37,741 bases of DNA from Flavobacteriales bacterium (GCA_015665315.1 JADFAK010000107.1:1-37741), one strand, 5' to 3'; positions 1 to 9,391 are shown, counted from the stretch's first letter. Numbers and translations are program-made. The notes: generated from the sequence alone by a model not told the origin.

Positions 1-517
1 AACGCTGAGCCTGTGCAGACTTGAGTTGTTCTTCAAGATCGGCCATATCATTGTTCTGATACCTGTAGCGCGCCGCTTTACAGAGACGGACCCCATCAAT
101 TATAGACGCATGATTTAATGAATCGCTAATTATCGCATCATCCTTTGTTAAGATTGGCTCGAAAACACCACCGTTGGCATCAAAGGCAGCTGCGTATAGT
201 ATAGTATCTTCGGTATGCAGAAAATCTGAAATCTTACCCTCCAATTCTTTGTGAATATCCTGTGTCCCACAAATAAATCGAACCGACGACATGCCAAAGC
301 CATGGGTGTCCAAGGTGTCTTTTGCGGCTTGAATTACTTTGGGATGTGACGAGAGACCCAAGTAATTATTGGCGCAAAAATTAATTACCTCTTCACCAGT
401 ACTTACCTTAATTACCGCATCTTGTGGAGTAGTAATTATGCGCTCTCTTTTAAATAGACCTGCATCTTGAATCTCCTTCAATTCATTTCGCAGATGATCT
501 TTGATGTTTCCGTACAT
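1..517 (-). CDS. kbl: Glycine C-acetyltransferase (2-amino-3-ketobutyrate CoA ligase), N-terminal part, cut by window edge
   Basis: PLP enzyme of threonine breakdown, cleaving 2-amino-3-oxobutyrate with CoA to glycine and acetyl-CoA in the cytoplasm. Reading leftwards from the ATG at 515-517 the frame is open for 172 codons to the edge. The start [13 protein letters not shown], the block [15 protein letters not shown], and [21 protein letters not shown] are typical of Kbl and distinguish it from the related AONS and serine palmitoyltransferase enzymes. The family is about 395 residues, so the C-terminal half, including the PLP-binding lysine, lies outside the window. A TAnnTTTG promoter box sits 19 bases upstream; there is no Shine-Dalgarno sequence. 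Identification comes from motif recognition and is firm for the family. Confidence 0.93.
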   Translation of the reverse strand, partial: MYGNIKDHLRNELKEIQDAGLFKRERIITTPQDAVIKVSTGEEVINFCANNYLGLSSHPKVIQAAKDTLDTHGFGMSSVRFICGTQDIHKELEGKISDFLHTEDTILYAAAFDANGGVFEPILTKDDAIISDSLNHASIIDGVRLCKAARYRYQNNDMADLEEQLKSAQAQR

Positions 518-536
518 ACTTTAAACGATTATCTGC

Positions 537-544
537 CAAAGTTA
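537..544 (-). promoter_or_regulatory. Promoter -7 box of kbl
   Basis: On the minus strand this reads TAACTTTG, an exact match to the Bacteroidota -7 consensus TAnnTTTG, 19 bases before the kbl ATG. No good -33 TTTG is seen at 17-23 bases upstream, so the call rests on the -7 box and its position. Confidence 0.5.
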
Positions 545-790
545 GGAAGGACTTACAATTAAGTAGTGCTCGAAATGATAAAATCCATGCGATTGTCAAA
601 TTTCCCTTAAATCCTACCGATTTTGTAGGAATCTCTCTGATATAAGTCTGACCGTTGTGATAGTGGTCAAAAATGCTTTACATTTACGTCGGTTGTAAAT
701 AAATAGCCAAACGGTACACAATGGTTTAGTGTCTTATGCATGTTTTTCTATCGAGATTGAACAACTTTTGTATGTCCTAGACTAGTACCG

Positions 791-826
791 CAAAGCTCCC
801 TTCGGGGGGCTTTGGCTATTTTTAGG
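791..826 (+). terminator. Orphan rho-independent terminator with UUCG tetraloop
   Basis: Bases 791-800 (caaagctccc) pair with 805-814 (gggggctttg) to give a 10 bp stem with one G-U pair, closed by a ttcg loop at 801-804 and followed by ctattttta. The U run is on the plus strand only; on the minus strand the hairpin is followed by cggtactag, so it cannot serve ldcA. No rightward gene lies upstream inside the window. Confidence 0.65.
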
Positions 827-862
827 GGCAACTGTTCGCGGACCCCAGAAAGATTGATAGTC

Positions 863-1798
863 TTAACTTTCCCACACCAGATCTACACTGTTTTCTCTCA
901 CCTCCAGCGAGACACTCCGGTTCAAGAAAAGAGGGAGATTGCGAAAAGTATGTCCTGCGGGAAAATCAAAGCATACCGGGAAATCATACCCTTCAACATA
1001 TTCCAAGATAATTTCCTTCGCGGTTTTCCCAAATGGGTTTTCGGTGCTAAAGCCAAATTCGACAGTGTTATCTTTCATATCAGATAAACCACCAACGATT
1101 AGTCCATCTATTGTATCAAACCAACCGTTGAGTTTGAAATTCATCATCATTCGGTCCAAGTGATATAAGTACTCATCCAGGTCTTCGATGAAAAGGATGG
1201 TTCCAGGTTGCGATTGATGTACGAAGGACCCCGACAAGCTGTACAACACTGATATATTTCCACCTCTGAGAATCCCTTTTGCATTTCCTGTCCGATAAGA
1301 ATCGACAGAAATGCCCTTGTATGATTTTAATTTCCCTTTTAAAGCGTGAACTAAGTTTGACTGTGAATCATTCGATGAATTGTTAAAACTAACAGGCATG
1401 ATCGCATGCAAGGAGGCTATATTCTTTGTTCCGAGAAAAGAATGCAGCACTGTTACATCGCTGTATCCGACAATCCACTTGGGATTAGCACCAATAATAT
1501 CTGCATTCAGGAATTCAATGATTCGCACCGTTCCATATCCTCCACGCATACACAAAATAGCCTTCACATTGGGATTGGAATATGCTTCGTTGATTAGATT
1601 TGCTCGGTTTTCGTCTGATCCAGCGTATTGATCCTCCCGATTCAATAAACCATCTAGCACGAGTGGGATGAATCCTGCAGATTCAAGAAATTTACAGGCT
1701 TCATCAACTAAATTTTGATCAACAAAACGTGCAGTAGCGACTAAGGCTACCACATCACCTGATTGAAGAAAAGCGGGCAATACTTCTTGCTGATTCAT
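863..1798 (-). CDS. ldcA: LD-carboxypeptidase (muramoyltetrapeptide carboxypeptidase, peptidase family S66)
   Basis: Removes the terminal D-alanine from murein tetrapeptides during peptidoglycan recycling, normally in the cytoplasm. The protein has 311 residues, the usual family length. The S66 catalytic triad is visible: Ser113 in VGYSDVT, Glu205 in LFIEDLDEY and His283 in FDFPAGHT, spaced as expected for this family. MRGGYGTVRII around residues 84-94 is another conserved block. No signal peptide is present. The gene starts with ATG and is divergent from metG across a 72-base gap. I see no terminator for it downstream: the hairpin at 791-826 points the other way. Confidence 0.93.
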   Translation of the reverse strand: MNQQEVLPAFLQSGDVVALVATARFVDQNLVDEACKFLESAGFIPLVLDGLLNREDQYAGSDENRANLINEAYSNPNVKAILCMRGGYGTVRIIEFLNADIIGANPKWIVGYSDVTVLHSFLGTKNIASLHAIMPVSFNNSSNDSQSNLVHALKGKLKSYKGISVDSYRTGNAKGILRGGNISVLYSLSGSFVHQSQPGTILFIEDLDEYLYHLDRMMMNFKLNGWFDTIDGLIVGGLSDMKDNTVEFGFSTENPFGKTAKEIILEYVEGYDFPVCFDFPAGHTFRNLPLFLNRSVSLEVRENSVDLVWES

Positions 1799-1825
1799 GC
1801 GTCTAAAAATGTGACTATTACTAGC

Positions 1826-1833
1826 TATCTTTG
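1826..1833 (+). promoter_or_regulatory. Promoter -7 box of metG
   Basis: TATCTTTG matches TAnnTTTG exactly and lies 37 bases before the ATG at 1871. No clear -33 TTTG is visible. Confidence 0.45.
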
Positions 1834-1870
1834 ACGCCCCTCAGCGAAAATTCTGAAACATACATTGTTC

Positions 1871-3937
1871 ATGGATTCACAAGATCAAAGCACACCAAAA
1901 AGATACATGGTCACATCGGCATTACCTTATGCCAATGGACCCTTGCACGTTGGACACGTTGCCGGCGCATACCTTCCTGCCGACATTTTTGTTCGGTATT
2001 TGAGAGCTAAGGGCAAGGATGTGGTTTGGATTTGTGGTTCGGATGAGCACGGGGCTGCAATTACATTGAGGGCAAAAAAGGAAGGTATTTCACCACAAGA
2101 TATTGTCGACAAGTACCATGTGATCATACGCGATGCGTTCGATGATTTTGGAATATCTTTTGACCATTACGGTCGCACTACGTCGCAACAACATCATCAG
2201 ACGGCGCAAGAGTTTTTCACGGTATTAAATGACAAAGGGTCATTCGAGATCAAGACATCTGAGCAATTCTTTGATGAAGAAGCTCAGCAGTTTTTAGCTG
2301 ATCGTTATATCACGGGAACATGTCCAAAATGCCAATATGACCAAGCTTATGGCGATCAATGCGAAAAATGTGGTTCGACACTGAGTCCGCTTGAACTCAT
2401 AAACCCAAGGTCTACTTTAAGTGGTAGCACTCCTGTCACGAAAGAAACTTCGCTTTGGTACTTACCAATGGGCGATCATGAGGATTGGGTAAAAGACTAT
2501 CTTCAAAAAGGAATTTTAGATGGTGTTCAGCATCACGATCCTAAAGCTTGGAAAAACCACGTGTTAGGTCAGTGTAAATCATGGATCGACGCCGGATTGC
2601 AGAGTCGAGCTATGACTCGAGATTTGGATTGGGGAGTACCTGTCCCCGTCGAAGGTGCCGACGGAAAAGTGTTGTATGTCTGGCTCGATGCTCCAATTGG
2701 GTATGTGAGTGCAACACAGGAGTGGGCGAAGAAAAACGGGAAAGATTGGGAGACATATTGGAAGGATGATGAAACCGCATTGATTCATTTCATTGGAAAA
2801 GACAACATCGTATTTCACTGCATAATATTTCCAATTCTCTTGAAAGAGAGAGGGGGATATATTCTTCCTACGAATGTTCCTGCAAATGAATTTATGAATC
2901 TCCAGGGAGACAAAATATCCACGTCGCGAAATTGGGCCGTATGGCTGCATGAATACTTGGAAGATTTTCCAGGACGACAAGACGAGTTGCGGTATGTGTT
3001 AGGGAGCATTCTTCCGGAGCAAAAAGACAGCGAATTTACGTGGGGAGAATTCCAGGACAGAGTAAATAACGAATTGGCAGATATTCTCGGGAACTTCGTT
3101 AATCGCGCGGTTGTATTAACTGGCAAATATTATGATGGAGTCATCCCAAAAGCTGGGCATTTCACCCCAGAGGATCTTCAGGTTCTTGAGGATATGCGAA
3201 GCAAACGTGGAATTGTAGGTAAATCAATTGAAGCGTACCGATTTCGCGAAGGGTTGCAGGAGGCAATGAATATTGCTCGAATCGGAAATAAATATCTGGC
3301 AGATAGCGAGCCATGGAAAGTCTATAAAACGGACCCAGAACGCGTTAAAACAATTCTGAATATTTGTCTGCAAATCGTAGCCGAATGCACCGTCGTACTC
3401 GATCCCTTCCTCCCGTTTTCCATGCAAAAAATTCGAGCAGCCATGAATATTGGTCATCAGGCATGGGATTCGACCGAAGCAGCATTTGCCGAAGGCCAAA
3501 AAATTACTAGCCCTGGAATCCTTTTTACGAAAATTGAGGACGAAATGGTCGCGCAGCAGATAGAAAAATTGGGATCCAAAGAAGTTGAGACCACCATCGA
3601 AGCGCCCAAGGAAACGTGCACTTTTGACGATTTTGTGAAAAGTGATATTCGGGTTGGGACCATATTGGAAGCCGAACAAATACCTAAAACGAAGAAACTC
3701 CTAAAGCTTAGAGTGGACATCGGATTAGAAGTTCGGACCATTGTGAGTGGCATTGCGGAGTCCTATTCTGCAGAGGATGTTATTGGGCAAAAAGTGAGTG
3801 TAATAATCAATTTGGCTCCGAGAAAAATCAAAGGAGTTGAGAGCGAAGGGATGATTCTCATGGCACAAAATAGTGAGGGGGAATTGTCGTTTATCTCACC
3901 AACGAAGGATTTCGGATCAGGAAGTACGATAAGTTAA
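1871..3937 (+). CDS. metG: Methionyl-tRNA synthetase with C-terminal tRNA-binding domain
   Basis: Charges tRNA-Met (elongator and initiator) with methionine using ATP. The product has 688 residues from the ATG at 1871; an in-frame TTG at 1865 would add two residues but is less likely. The class I signatures are present: HVGH at residues 26-29 and the KMSKS loop as KISTS at 348-352. Between them a zinc knuckle has Cys151, Cys154, Cys164 and Cys167. The last 110 residues or so (from TFDDFVKSDIRVGTILEAE) form the OB-fold tRNA-binding and dimerisation domain, as in the long E. coli-type enzyme. It is divergent from ldcA, with its own -7 box, and is followed by a hairpin terminator. Confidence 0.97.
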   Translation: MDSQDQSTPKRYMVTSALPYANGPLHVGHVAGAYLPADIFVRYLRAKGKDVVWICGSDEHGAAITLRAKKEGISPQDIVDKYHVIIRDAFDDFGISFDHYGRTTSQQHHQTAQEFFTVLNDKGSFEIKTSEQFFDEEAQQFLADRYITGTCPKCQYDQAYGDQCEKCGSTLSPLELINPRSTLSGSTPVTKETSLWYLPMGDHEDWVKDYLQKGILDGVQHHDPKAWKNHVLGQCKSWIDAGLQSRAMTRDLDWGVPVPVEGADGKVLYVWLDAPIGYVSATQEWAKKNGKDWETYWKDDETALIHFIGKDNIVFHCIIFPILLKERGGYILPTNVPANEFMNLQGDKISTSRNWAVWLHEYLEDFPGRQDELRYVLGSILPEQKDSEFTWGEFQDRVNNELADILGNFVNRAVVLTGKYYDGVIPKAGHFTPEDLQVLEDMRSKRGIVGKSIEAYRFREGLQEAMNIARIGNKYLADSEPWKVYKTDPERVKTILNICLQIVAECTVVLDPFLPFSMQKIRAAMNIGHQAWDSTEAAFAEGQKITSPGILFTKIEDEMVAQQIEKLGSKEVETTIEAPKETCTFDDFVKSDIRVGTILEAEQIPKTKKLLKLRVDIGLEVRTIVSGIAESYSAEDVIGQKVSVIINLAPRKIKGVESEGMILMAQNSEGELSFISPTKDFGSGSTIS

Positions 3938-3941
3938 AAGC

Positions 3942-3966
3942 AAGAGGGGCCAATGACCCCTCTTTT
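3942..3966 (+). terminator. Terminator of metG
   Basis: AAGAGGGG at 3942-3949 pairs perfectly with CCCCTCTT at 3957-3964 around a 7-base loop, with the U run overlapping the 3' arm (tctttt). It begins 5 bases after the metG stop and faces the end of asd. Confidence 0.75.
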
Positions 3967-4112
3967 CACATCAAAACTTGAATACCACAAAGTGCTATTT
4001 CAAGAAAAACCTACCTCTAATACAAGTAGTTAAGTACTTCCCCTACTCTTTCTAAAGTCGAATTAGAATTTCTTCTTGGGCAGTCTGCCAAATGTGGCTC
4101 CGTTCGACTAGC

Positions 4113-5129
4113 TCAATTCCCAGTGGTCATCGAAGGTTTTAAGAACCATGGCATTGCGATCAACTTTTCAGCAATTTGGACTGCATTTGTGGCGGCACCT
4201 TTTCTGAGGTTATCGCTCACAACCCACATATTGAGGGTATTCTCATTGGATTCATCTCTTCGAATTCTTCCTACGAAGACATCATCTTTGTCATGCGCAA
4301 AAAGTGGCATTGGGTAAATATTCGTGTCGGGGTTGTCTTGAACCGTGATCCCTTCAGTCTGACTCAGTAATGTCCGGATCTCGGAAACATCAAACGCTGA
4401 ATTAAGTTCCAGATTGACTGATTCGGAGTGACCTCCCACCACAGGGACGCGCACGGCCGTCGCAGACACTCTCAACTTAGGTTCCTCGAGAATCTTGCGA
4501 GATTCCTCAACGATCTTCATTTCTTCTTTGGTGTAACCGTTGTCTAAGAACACATCACAATGCGGAAGACAGTTTTTATCAATCGCGTATGGGTAGGCCA
4601 TAGTAGCCAAATTTCCATCACGCTCAGCATTCATTTGATTGACGGCTTTTACGCCGGTTCCAGTAATTGATTGGTATGTTGAGACCAAAACCCGCTTGAT
4701 TCCATAGGCCTTATTGATTGGATACAATGCGAGCACAAGTTGAATGGTGCTGCAATTTGGATTGGCAATAATCTTGGTCGCTTCAGTGATCGTATGTGTA
4801 TTGATTTCAGGCACAACCAGAGGCACGTCGTCTGCCATTCGCCAAGCCGATGAATTGTCGATCACAAAAGTCCCTGCCTCTGCAAATCGGGGTGCCCATT
4901 CTTTGCTGACCGCACCGCCCGCGGAAAAAAGAGCTATGTCGGGCCTGCTATCGACTGCAGATTGCAGGTCAACAATCGTCCACTCTTTATCTGCAAAATT
5001 CAATTTCTTTCCCACTGACGTTTGTGACGCGACAGGAATGAGTTCATCGACTACAAAATTGCGCTCTGTTAAAATCTCCAACATTTTGGTGCCAACCAAG
5101 CCTGTTGCACCTACGATAGCTATCTTCAT
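4113..5129 (-). CDS. asd: Aspartate-semialdehyde dehydrogenase
   Basis: NADPH-dependent reduction of aspartyl phosphate to aspartate semialdehyde, the branch point to lysine/diaminopimelate, threonine and methionine. The product has 338 residues starting at ATG 5127-5129, which gives the Rossmann start MKIAIVGATGLVG; the open frame runs 27 codons further upstream, but that part is hydrophobic, non-conserved and overlaps the promoter. The active-site cysteine is Cys126 in ANPNCSTIQ and the catalytic histidine His234 in VVGGHSE. The gene is convergent with metG across 175 bases and divergent from the lamin-tail protein gene. Confidence 0.96.
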   Translation of the reverse strand: MKIAIVGATGLVGTKMLEILTERNFVVDELIPVASQTSVGKKLNFADKEWTIVDLQSAVDSRPDIALFSAGGAVSKEWAPRFAEAGTFVIDNSSAWRMADDVPLVVPEINTHTITEATKIIANPNCSTIQLVLALYPINKAYGIKRVLVSTYQSITGTGVKAVNQMNAERDGNLATMAYPYAIDKNCLPHCDVFLDNGYTKEEMKIVEESRKILEEPKLRVSATAVRVPVVGGHSESVNLELNSAFDVSEIRTLLSQTEGITVQDNPDTNIYPMPLFAHDKDDVFVGRIRRDESNENTLNMWVVSDNLRKGAATNAVQIAEKLIAMPWFLKPSMTTGN

Positions 5130-5186
5130 AATTCTAATGGGGAAAAACAATACTACATTGACAAAAAATACACTTCCTATGGTCTT

Positions 5187-5215
5187 CAAAAATACTATAT
5201 TTAGCTCCATTCAAA
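5187..5215 (-). promoter_or_regulatory. Promoter of asd (-33 TTTG, -7 TATTTTTG)
   Basis: Reading on the minus strand, TTTG (5212-5215) is followed after 17 bases by TATTTTTG (5187-5194), matching both Bacteroidota boxes with acceptable spacing. The predicted leader is about 50 bases. The box lies inside the in-frame extension of asd, which supports the shorter start. Confidence 0.6.
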
Positions 5216-5224
5216 TTTAGCTGC

Positions 5225-8200
5225 ATGAAGCTTTATCTACACCTGATTCTACCCATCGTATTTACCCTTGCCTCAAGCGTGGCATTTGCTCAATTATCCG
5301 ATAATTTTTCGGACGGAGATTTTAGTTCCGATCCTGTTTGGACAGGAGACGATCTACTCTTTGAAGTTGACAATGAACAATTGCATACAATCGGAACGCT
5401 GGCTGGTCAGGCAGTGCTTTCGACAGCAGTAAGTTCTGATCTAGTTAATAAAGAATGGCGGATTTGGGTGAAGCAATCCTTTTCGGGATCGGGTAACAAT
5501 CATTCGCGCATTTACTTATCCTCAAATACCGGCTTAATCAATTATGCCAGTGGTGATGCGGCAGGTGCTGAGGGTTATTTCATCCAATTGGGAGAAGCTG
5601 GAAGCGAAGATGCTATTAAGCTGTACCGAGACGATTTGGTAGATGACGCACCCATCTTGATTGCAGAAGGCAGTGCAGGAACGGTAAGTTCATCATTTGA
5701 GATTTCGCTAAGAGTCACGCGGGACGGCGTGGGTAACTGGGAAATATTCGCCGACTTGACCGGTGGAGAGGAATTCGCTTTTGAAGCCTCGGGTACCGAT
5801 GATACCTATACAACAACTGAGTTTTTTGGTCTGTCGTGCTTGTACACGGCTTCCAATGCCGACAACTTTTATTTTGACGATATTTATTTTGGAGATCCTA
5901 TTATGGATGTTGACCCACCAGTAGTCCAGTCGGCTACTGTATTAAGCATCAACACAATAGACCTATTGTTCAATGAAGCGATCGATCCTCTGACTGCAGA
6001 GGAAGAGGCCAATTATTCAATTGGGGGTATAGGCTCCGCCCAAATGGCTGTACTAGATGGTGATAATACTAGTCTTGTTCACTTAACATTTGGCACTGAC
6101 TTTACCATCAACGAAACATTCGAGCTCACCGTAAGCAACGTGACCGACCTATCGAGCAATGTGATGACAACATCGACGCATGAGTTGATTTGGGTTGAGG
6201 TAGAAATGGCGGGATCACGAGATGTCGTTTTTAACGAATTAATGGCAGATCCTAGTCCGCCAGTAGGGATGCCTGAAGTTGAATTTGTCGAATTATACAA
6301 TGCGAGTGCATTGGCTTTTGATCTTCTTGATTGGACATTTGTCAATTCAAGCACTGCTAAAATCCTTCCTTCTCACATTCTGGCATCGGGAGATTTTGTG
6401 CTTTTATGCGATGAAGATAATGCTGAACAACTGCAATCCTTTGGTCCTGTCATAGGTCTGAGTTCCTTCACCGCGCTGGCCAACACGGGCGACAGTCTGA
6501 CCCTCTTAAATTCCGGCGGACAAATCATCGATATCGTAGTTTACAAGGACACGTGGTACGGGGATGCGGACAAGGCAGATGGAGGATGGACACTGGAGCA
6601 AATCAATCCTGAAACAGATTGCTCTGGTTCTGGGAATTGGCTGGCTTCGAATGATCTTTCGGGTGGAACACCGGGATCAGTTAACTCAATAATAGATCTT
6701 TCTCCAGATGATGAAGCTCCAGGTATTGCCTCTGTGATAGTGAGCGAGGATCCAATGCTCACGGTAGTATTCGATGAAGTTCTTGACATTAACTCAATCG
6801 AATTATTGGATTTTAGTATCGATCAAGGTGTACTCATCGAAGGTTTTAGTCTTGCCTTGGATGGGACGACGGTAATTTTAGAGTTGGACTTACCCTTGGC
6901 ACCTGGCTCCAGTTATACCTTGACAGTAGATGAGGTAGGAGATTGCGCTGGCAATTCTTCTGGTGTTCTTGAATATGTATTTGACATCGGGTTTGTTCCT
7001 GAATATGGGGATTTGATCATCAATGAGTTTCTTCCAGATCCAGACGAGTCAATTCCTTCTCCAAATGCCGAATACATTGAGTTGTATAATCGATCCGCAA
7101 ATTCAGTTGAATTGTACGGCATTCAGTTATCAGGTGGGATTTTGGAATCCAATTACGTATTGGCAGCCAATGAATATGTGATCCTCTATCATCCTTCTGA
7201 TGCAGATTTATTCATCCCGTATTCCAATGCGGTGGCAATGACTGGGTTCCCTGGATTAACAAATTCGGGAAAATATTTAGAGTTATTGACTGAATCTGGC
7301 GATGTTCTCGATGCATTGGAATACGACTTGAGTTGGTACCGAGATGCGGCCAAAGATGATGGTGGGTGGTCCTTGGAGTTGATCAACCCGAACGACCCGT
7401 GCAGTGACGCAGATAATTGGCGTGCTTCTGAGGCCAGTTTTGGGGCGACGCCGGGGGATGAAAATTCGATACTCAACTTGGAACCTGACACACAATTCCC
7501 ACTTGTCCTTTGGCCGCTGGTGCATGATGCACAGACTATTGAATTTGTCTTCGACGAGGGCTTGAGCTCGGATATGACTGGAGTTAGCTTTGTCTTACTC
7601 GATGCTTCGGGCATAGACACGGGCATTCAATCGACGACTATTGAAACTACAGCAGGAGGAAATTCAATACTTGTTACGATAGACACGCCACTTGAGGAAG
7701 GGATAATCTATACTGCAGTGTTAATTGGTGTCTCCGATTGTTGGGGCAATAGCTCAGCGGAGTCAACCGCCGTTTTGGCCTTGGCCGAATTTGCAGAACC
7801 GGGCGACTTAATCATAAATGAAATCATGTTTGACCCACCGACCAATGGCTCGGATTACGTTGAAGTATTTAATAGATCCGACAAACATATCCGTATATCC
7901 AATTGGCAATTGGCCAATGTAGAAGGTGGTTTCGTGGATAATTTTAGTGTTATGACCGAAGCCCCTTTTGTATTGTTCAGTGGCGACTATATTGTATTCA
8001 CGGAAGACAGAGCTCAAACTATATCTGCCTATCCATTTGCCGAAGGCCAAAACATTATAGAAGTAGAAAGCCTACCAGCCATGGCTAATGGGGAGGGTGA
8101 TATATTGCTGTTCACTCCTCAGCTGCTGGAATCGGACGCATTTCATTACGATGCTGATATGCATTTTGAATTAATTGACGATGTGGAAGGTGTTTCTTTG

Positions 8201-8641
8201 GAGCGAATTGACCCCTGGGCGGAAACAAACAATCGATCCAACTGGCATTCGGCAGCGACTAGTCAGGGATATGGTACGCCGGGCTATTTAAATTCTCAAG
8301 ATTTCCAATTTACTGATGAGTCCTCGGATATAAGTATCGTCCCGGAAGTGTTTTCACCAGATAATGACGGGGTGGATGATATCGTTCAAATCCAATACAA
8401 TTTTACTGAGCCGGGGAACCTCGCTACGATCACTATTTACAACAAAAATGGGGTGGTCATTCGGAAGTTGGTCAACAATGAGCTTTTGGGTGCAAGGGGG
8501 GCTATTACTTGGGATGGTATTTCGGAAGAAAATCAAAAAGCGCCCATAGGAATATATGTTGTGATCATGGAAACTTTCCGAGTTGATGGATCTCAAAACA
8601 TTTACAAGGGTAGTTGCGTTTTGGGGCATCAACTGAATTAA
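5225..8641 (+). CDS. Secreted multidomain protein: three Ig-like/lamin-tail modules and a FlgD-like C-terminus
   Basis: The product has 1138 residues. A signal peptide (residues 1-22, ending VAFA before Gln23) is followed by a beta-rich region to about 225 resembling a LamG-type fold, then three tandem modules, each an SbsA-type Ig-like domain (about 230-330, 495-590, 756-855) followed by a lamin-tail domain (about 332-490, 596-755, 860-1020). The lamin-tail units share INE-plus-VE-LYN motifs near the start and end with a W-L-(E)-INP...NW-AS...GTPG block. The C-terminus (1037-1138) begins VFSPDNDGVDD and contains TWDGI and PIGIYVVI, like FlgD-Ig or gliding-associated C-terminal domains that direct proteins to type IX secretion. 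It is probably surface-exposed; the ligand is unknown. It lies 15 bases before the DUF4271 gene. Confidence 0.85.
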   Translation: MKLYLHLILPIVFTLASSVAFAQLSDNFSDGDFSSDPVWTGDDLLFEVDNEQLHTIGTLAGQAVLSTAVSSDLVNKEWRIWVKQSFSGSGNNHSRIYLSSNTGLINYASGDAAGAEGYFIQLGEAGSEDAIKLYRDDLVDDAPILIAEGSAGTVSSSFEISLRVTRDGVGNWEIFADLTGGEEFAFEASGTDDTYTTTEFFGLSCLYTASNADNFYFDDIYFGDPIMDVDPPVVQSATVLSINTIDLLFNEAIDPLTAEEEANYSIGGIGSAQMAVLDGDNTSLVHLTFGTDFTINETFELTVSNVTDLSSNVMTTSTHELIWVEVEMAGSRDVVFNELMADPSPPVGMPEVEFVELYNASALAFDLLDWTFVNSSTAKILPSHILASGDFVLLCDEDNAEQLQSFGPVIGLSSFTALANTGDSLTLLNSGGQIIDIVVYKDTWYGDADKADGGWTLEQINPETDCSGSGNWLASNDLSGGTPGSVNSIIDLSPDDEAPGIASVIVSEDPMLTVVFDEVLDINSIELLDFSIDQGVLIEGFSLALDGTTVILELDLPLAPGSSYTLTVDEVGDCAGNSSGVLEYVFDIGFVPEYGDLIINEFLPDPDESIPSPNAEYIELYNRSANSVELYGIQLSGGILESNYVLAANEYVILYHPSDADLFIPYSNAVAMTGFPGLTNSGKYLELLTESGDVLDALEYDLSWYRDAAKDDGGWSLELINPNDPCSDADNWRASEASFGATPGDENSILNLEPDTQFPLVLWPLVHDAQTIEFVFDEGLSSDMTGVSFVLLDASGIDTGIQSTTIETTAGGNSILVTIDTPLEEGIIYTAVLIGVSDCWGNSSAESTAVLALAEFAEPGDLIINEIMFDPPTNGSDYVEVFNRSDKHIRISNWQLANVEGGFVDNFSVMTEAPFVLFSGDYIVFTEDRAQTISAYPFAEGQNIIEVESLPAMANGEGDILLFTPQLLESDAFHYDADMHFELIDDVEGVSLERIDPWAETNNRSNWHSAATSQGYGTPGYLNSQDFQFTDESSDISIVPEVFSPDNDGVDDIVQIQYNFTEPGNLATITIYNKNGVVIRKLVNNELLGARGAITWDGISEENQKAPIGIYVVIMETFRVDGSQNIYKGSCVLGHQLN

Positions 8642-8656
8642 AACGGTTATTGGCCT

Positions 8657-9337
8657 GTGTTTCGATTGTTCTACATACTAGATCCGAGAAAAACTGAATA
8701 TTTGTCAGAAACATGGATGATTCCCTTGTTTTTGGTATGCTTGGTTGCTTTGGCTTGGGTTCGCGTTAACTATGGTCGACGGATCCCGCAGTTGTTCTCA
8801 GACCTCGTCAATGTGCGCCTCATGCGGCAGACCATGCGCGAGGAACTTGTTCTATCTCACCGTGCCTCATTGGCCATTAGTGGAGTATTCGTATTGCAAT
8901 TTTCTTTGTTTTGGTACCTGTTAGAAGTTCGCTCTGTCGTTTCGATTGCATCGGGTACTGGCTTCAACCTTTTTTGGAAATATGTGATCCTTGTCGTGCT
9001 CGTGTACTTCATTAAGATTATGCTAGTGCGCATTATTCAGTGGGTCGTTGAAGGAGATTTCAGCTTGGGGGAGTATATCCATACGATTTTTCTGAGCAAT
9101 AAAGTACTAGGTCTCGTGCTGTTTCCGCTATTATTGTTTGCTCTTTTCACCGATTACAAGGGGTCTCAATTCCTTTTGACAACCGCGCTCGTTAGCGTTG
9201 GACTTATGTATGTTTTCAGATTGTTTCGAGGTTCGGCAAATGCGCTGGCTCAAGGTATACGTCCAGTGTATATTATTTTATACCTTTGCACTCTTGAAAT
9301 TTTGCCCCTGTTGCTATTTGTGAAGTTCATTTCCTAG
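8657..9337 (+). CDS. DUF4271 family integral membrane protein
   Basis: A 226-residue protein with about six hydrophobic membrane segments (roughly residues 20-38, 73-94, 109-134, 146-172, 176-197 and 201-225) and an arginine-rich connecting loop RQTMREELVLSHR. I recognise the DUF4271 pattern; the biochemical function is not known to me. Within Bacteroidota this family is commonly encoded just before a uroporphyrinogen-III-synthase-like gene, exactly as here. The start is GTG at 8657; the next ATG (residue 21) would cut into the first membrane segment. It sits 15 bases behind the lamin-tail gene, with no promoter visible between them. Confidence 0.78.
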   Translation: MFRLFYILDPRKTEYLSETWMIPLFLVCLVALAWVRVNYGRRIPQLFSDLVNVRLMRQTMREELVLSHRASLAISGVFVLQFSLFWYLLEVRSVVSIASGTGFNLFWKYVILVVLVYFIKIMLVRIIQWVVEGDFSLGEYIHTIFLSNKVLGLVLFPLLLFALFTDYKGSQFLLTTALVSVGLMYVFRLFRGSANALAQGIRPVYIILYLCTLEILPLLLFVKFIS

Positions 9338-9391
9338 CAAATATTGGCAATTTGGGATATCATTTTCAATATTGATCGAAAACAAGGTTCA

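Larger units (their letters stand above)
518..862. other. Gene-free gap of 345 bases with one rightward terminator hairpin
   Basis: No convincing coding sequence is visible on either strand between the start of kbl and the stop of ldcA. The leftmost part carries the kbl promoter box. The only other clear structure is a UUCG-loop hairpin with a short U run at 791-826, oriented for a rightward transcript although no rightward gene precedes it. I searched by eye for tRNA T-loops and for core motifs of RNase P RNA, tmRNA and SRP RNA and found none. A small RNA is possible. Confidence 0.5.

Noticed and set aside
812-1087. Open frame of 91 codons after the orphan terminator
   Set aside because: Opposite-strand shadow of the end of ldcA; no conserved features and begins inside the terminator region.
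4055-4112. Inverted repeat AGTCGAA/TTCGACT and a small ggca/tgcc hairpin downstream of asd
   Set aside because: Arms are short, the loop is about 45 bases and no U run follows on the minus strand; not convincing as a terminator.
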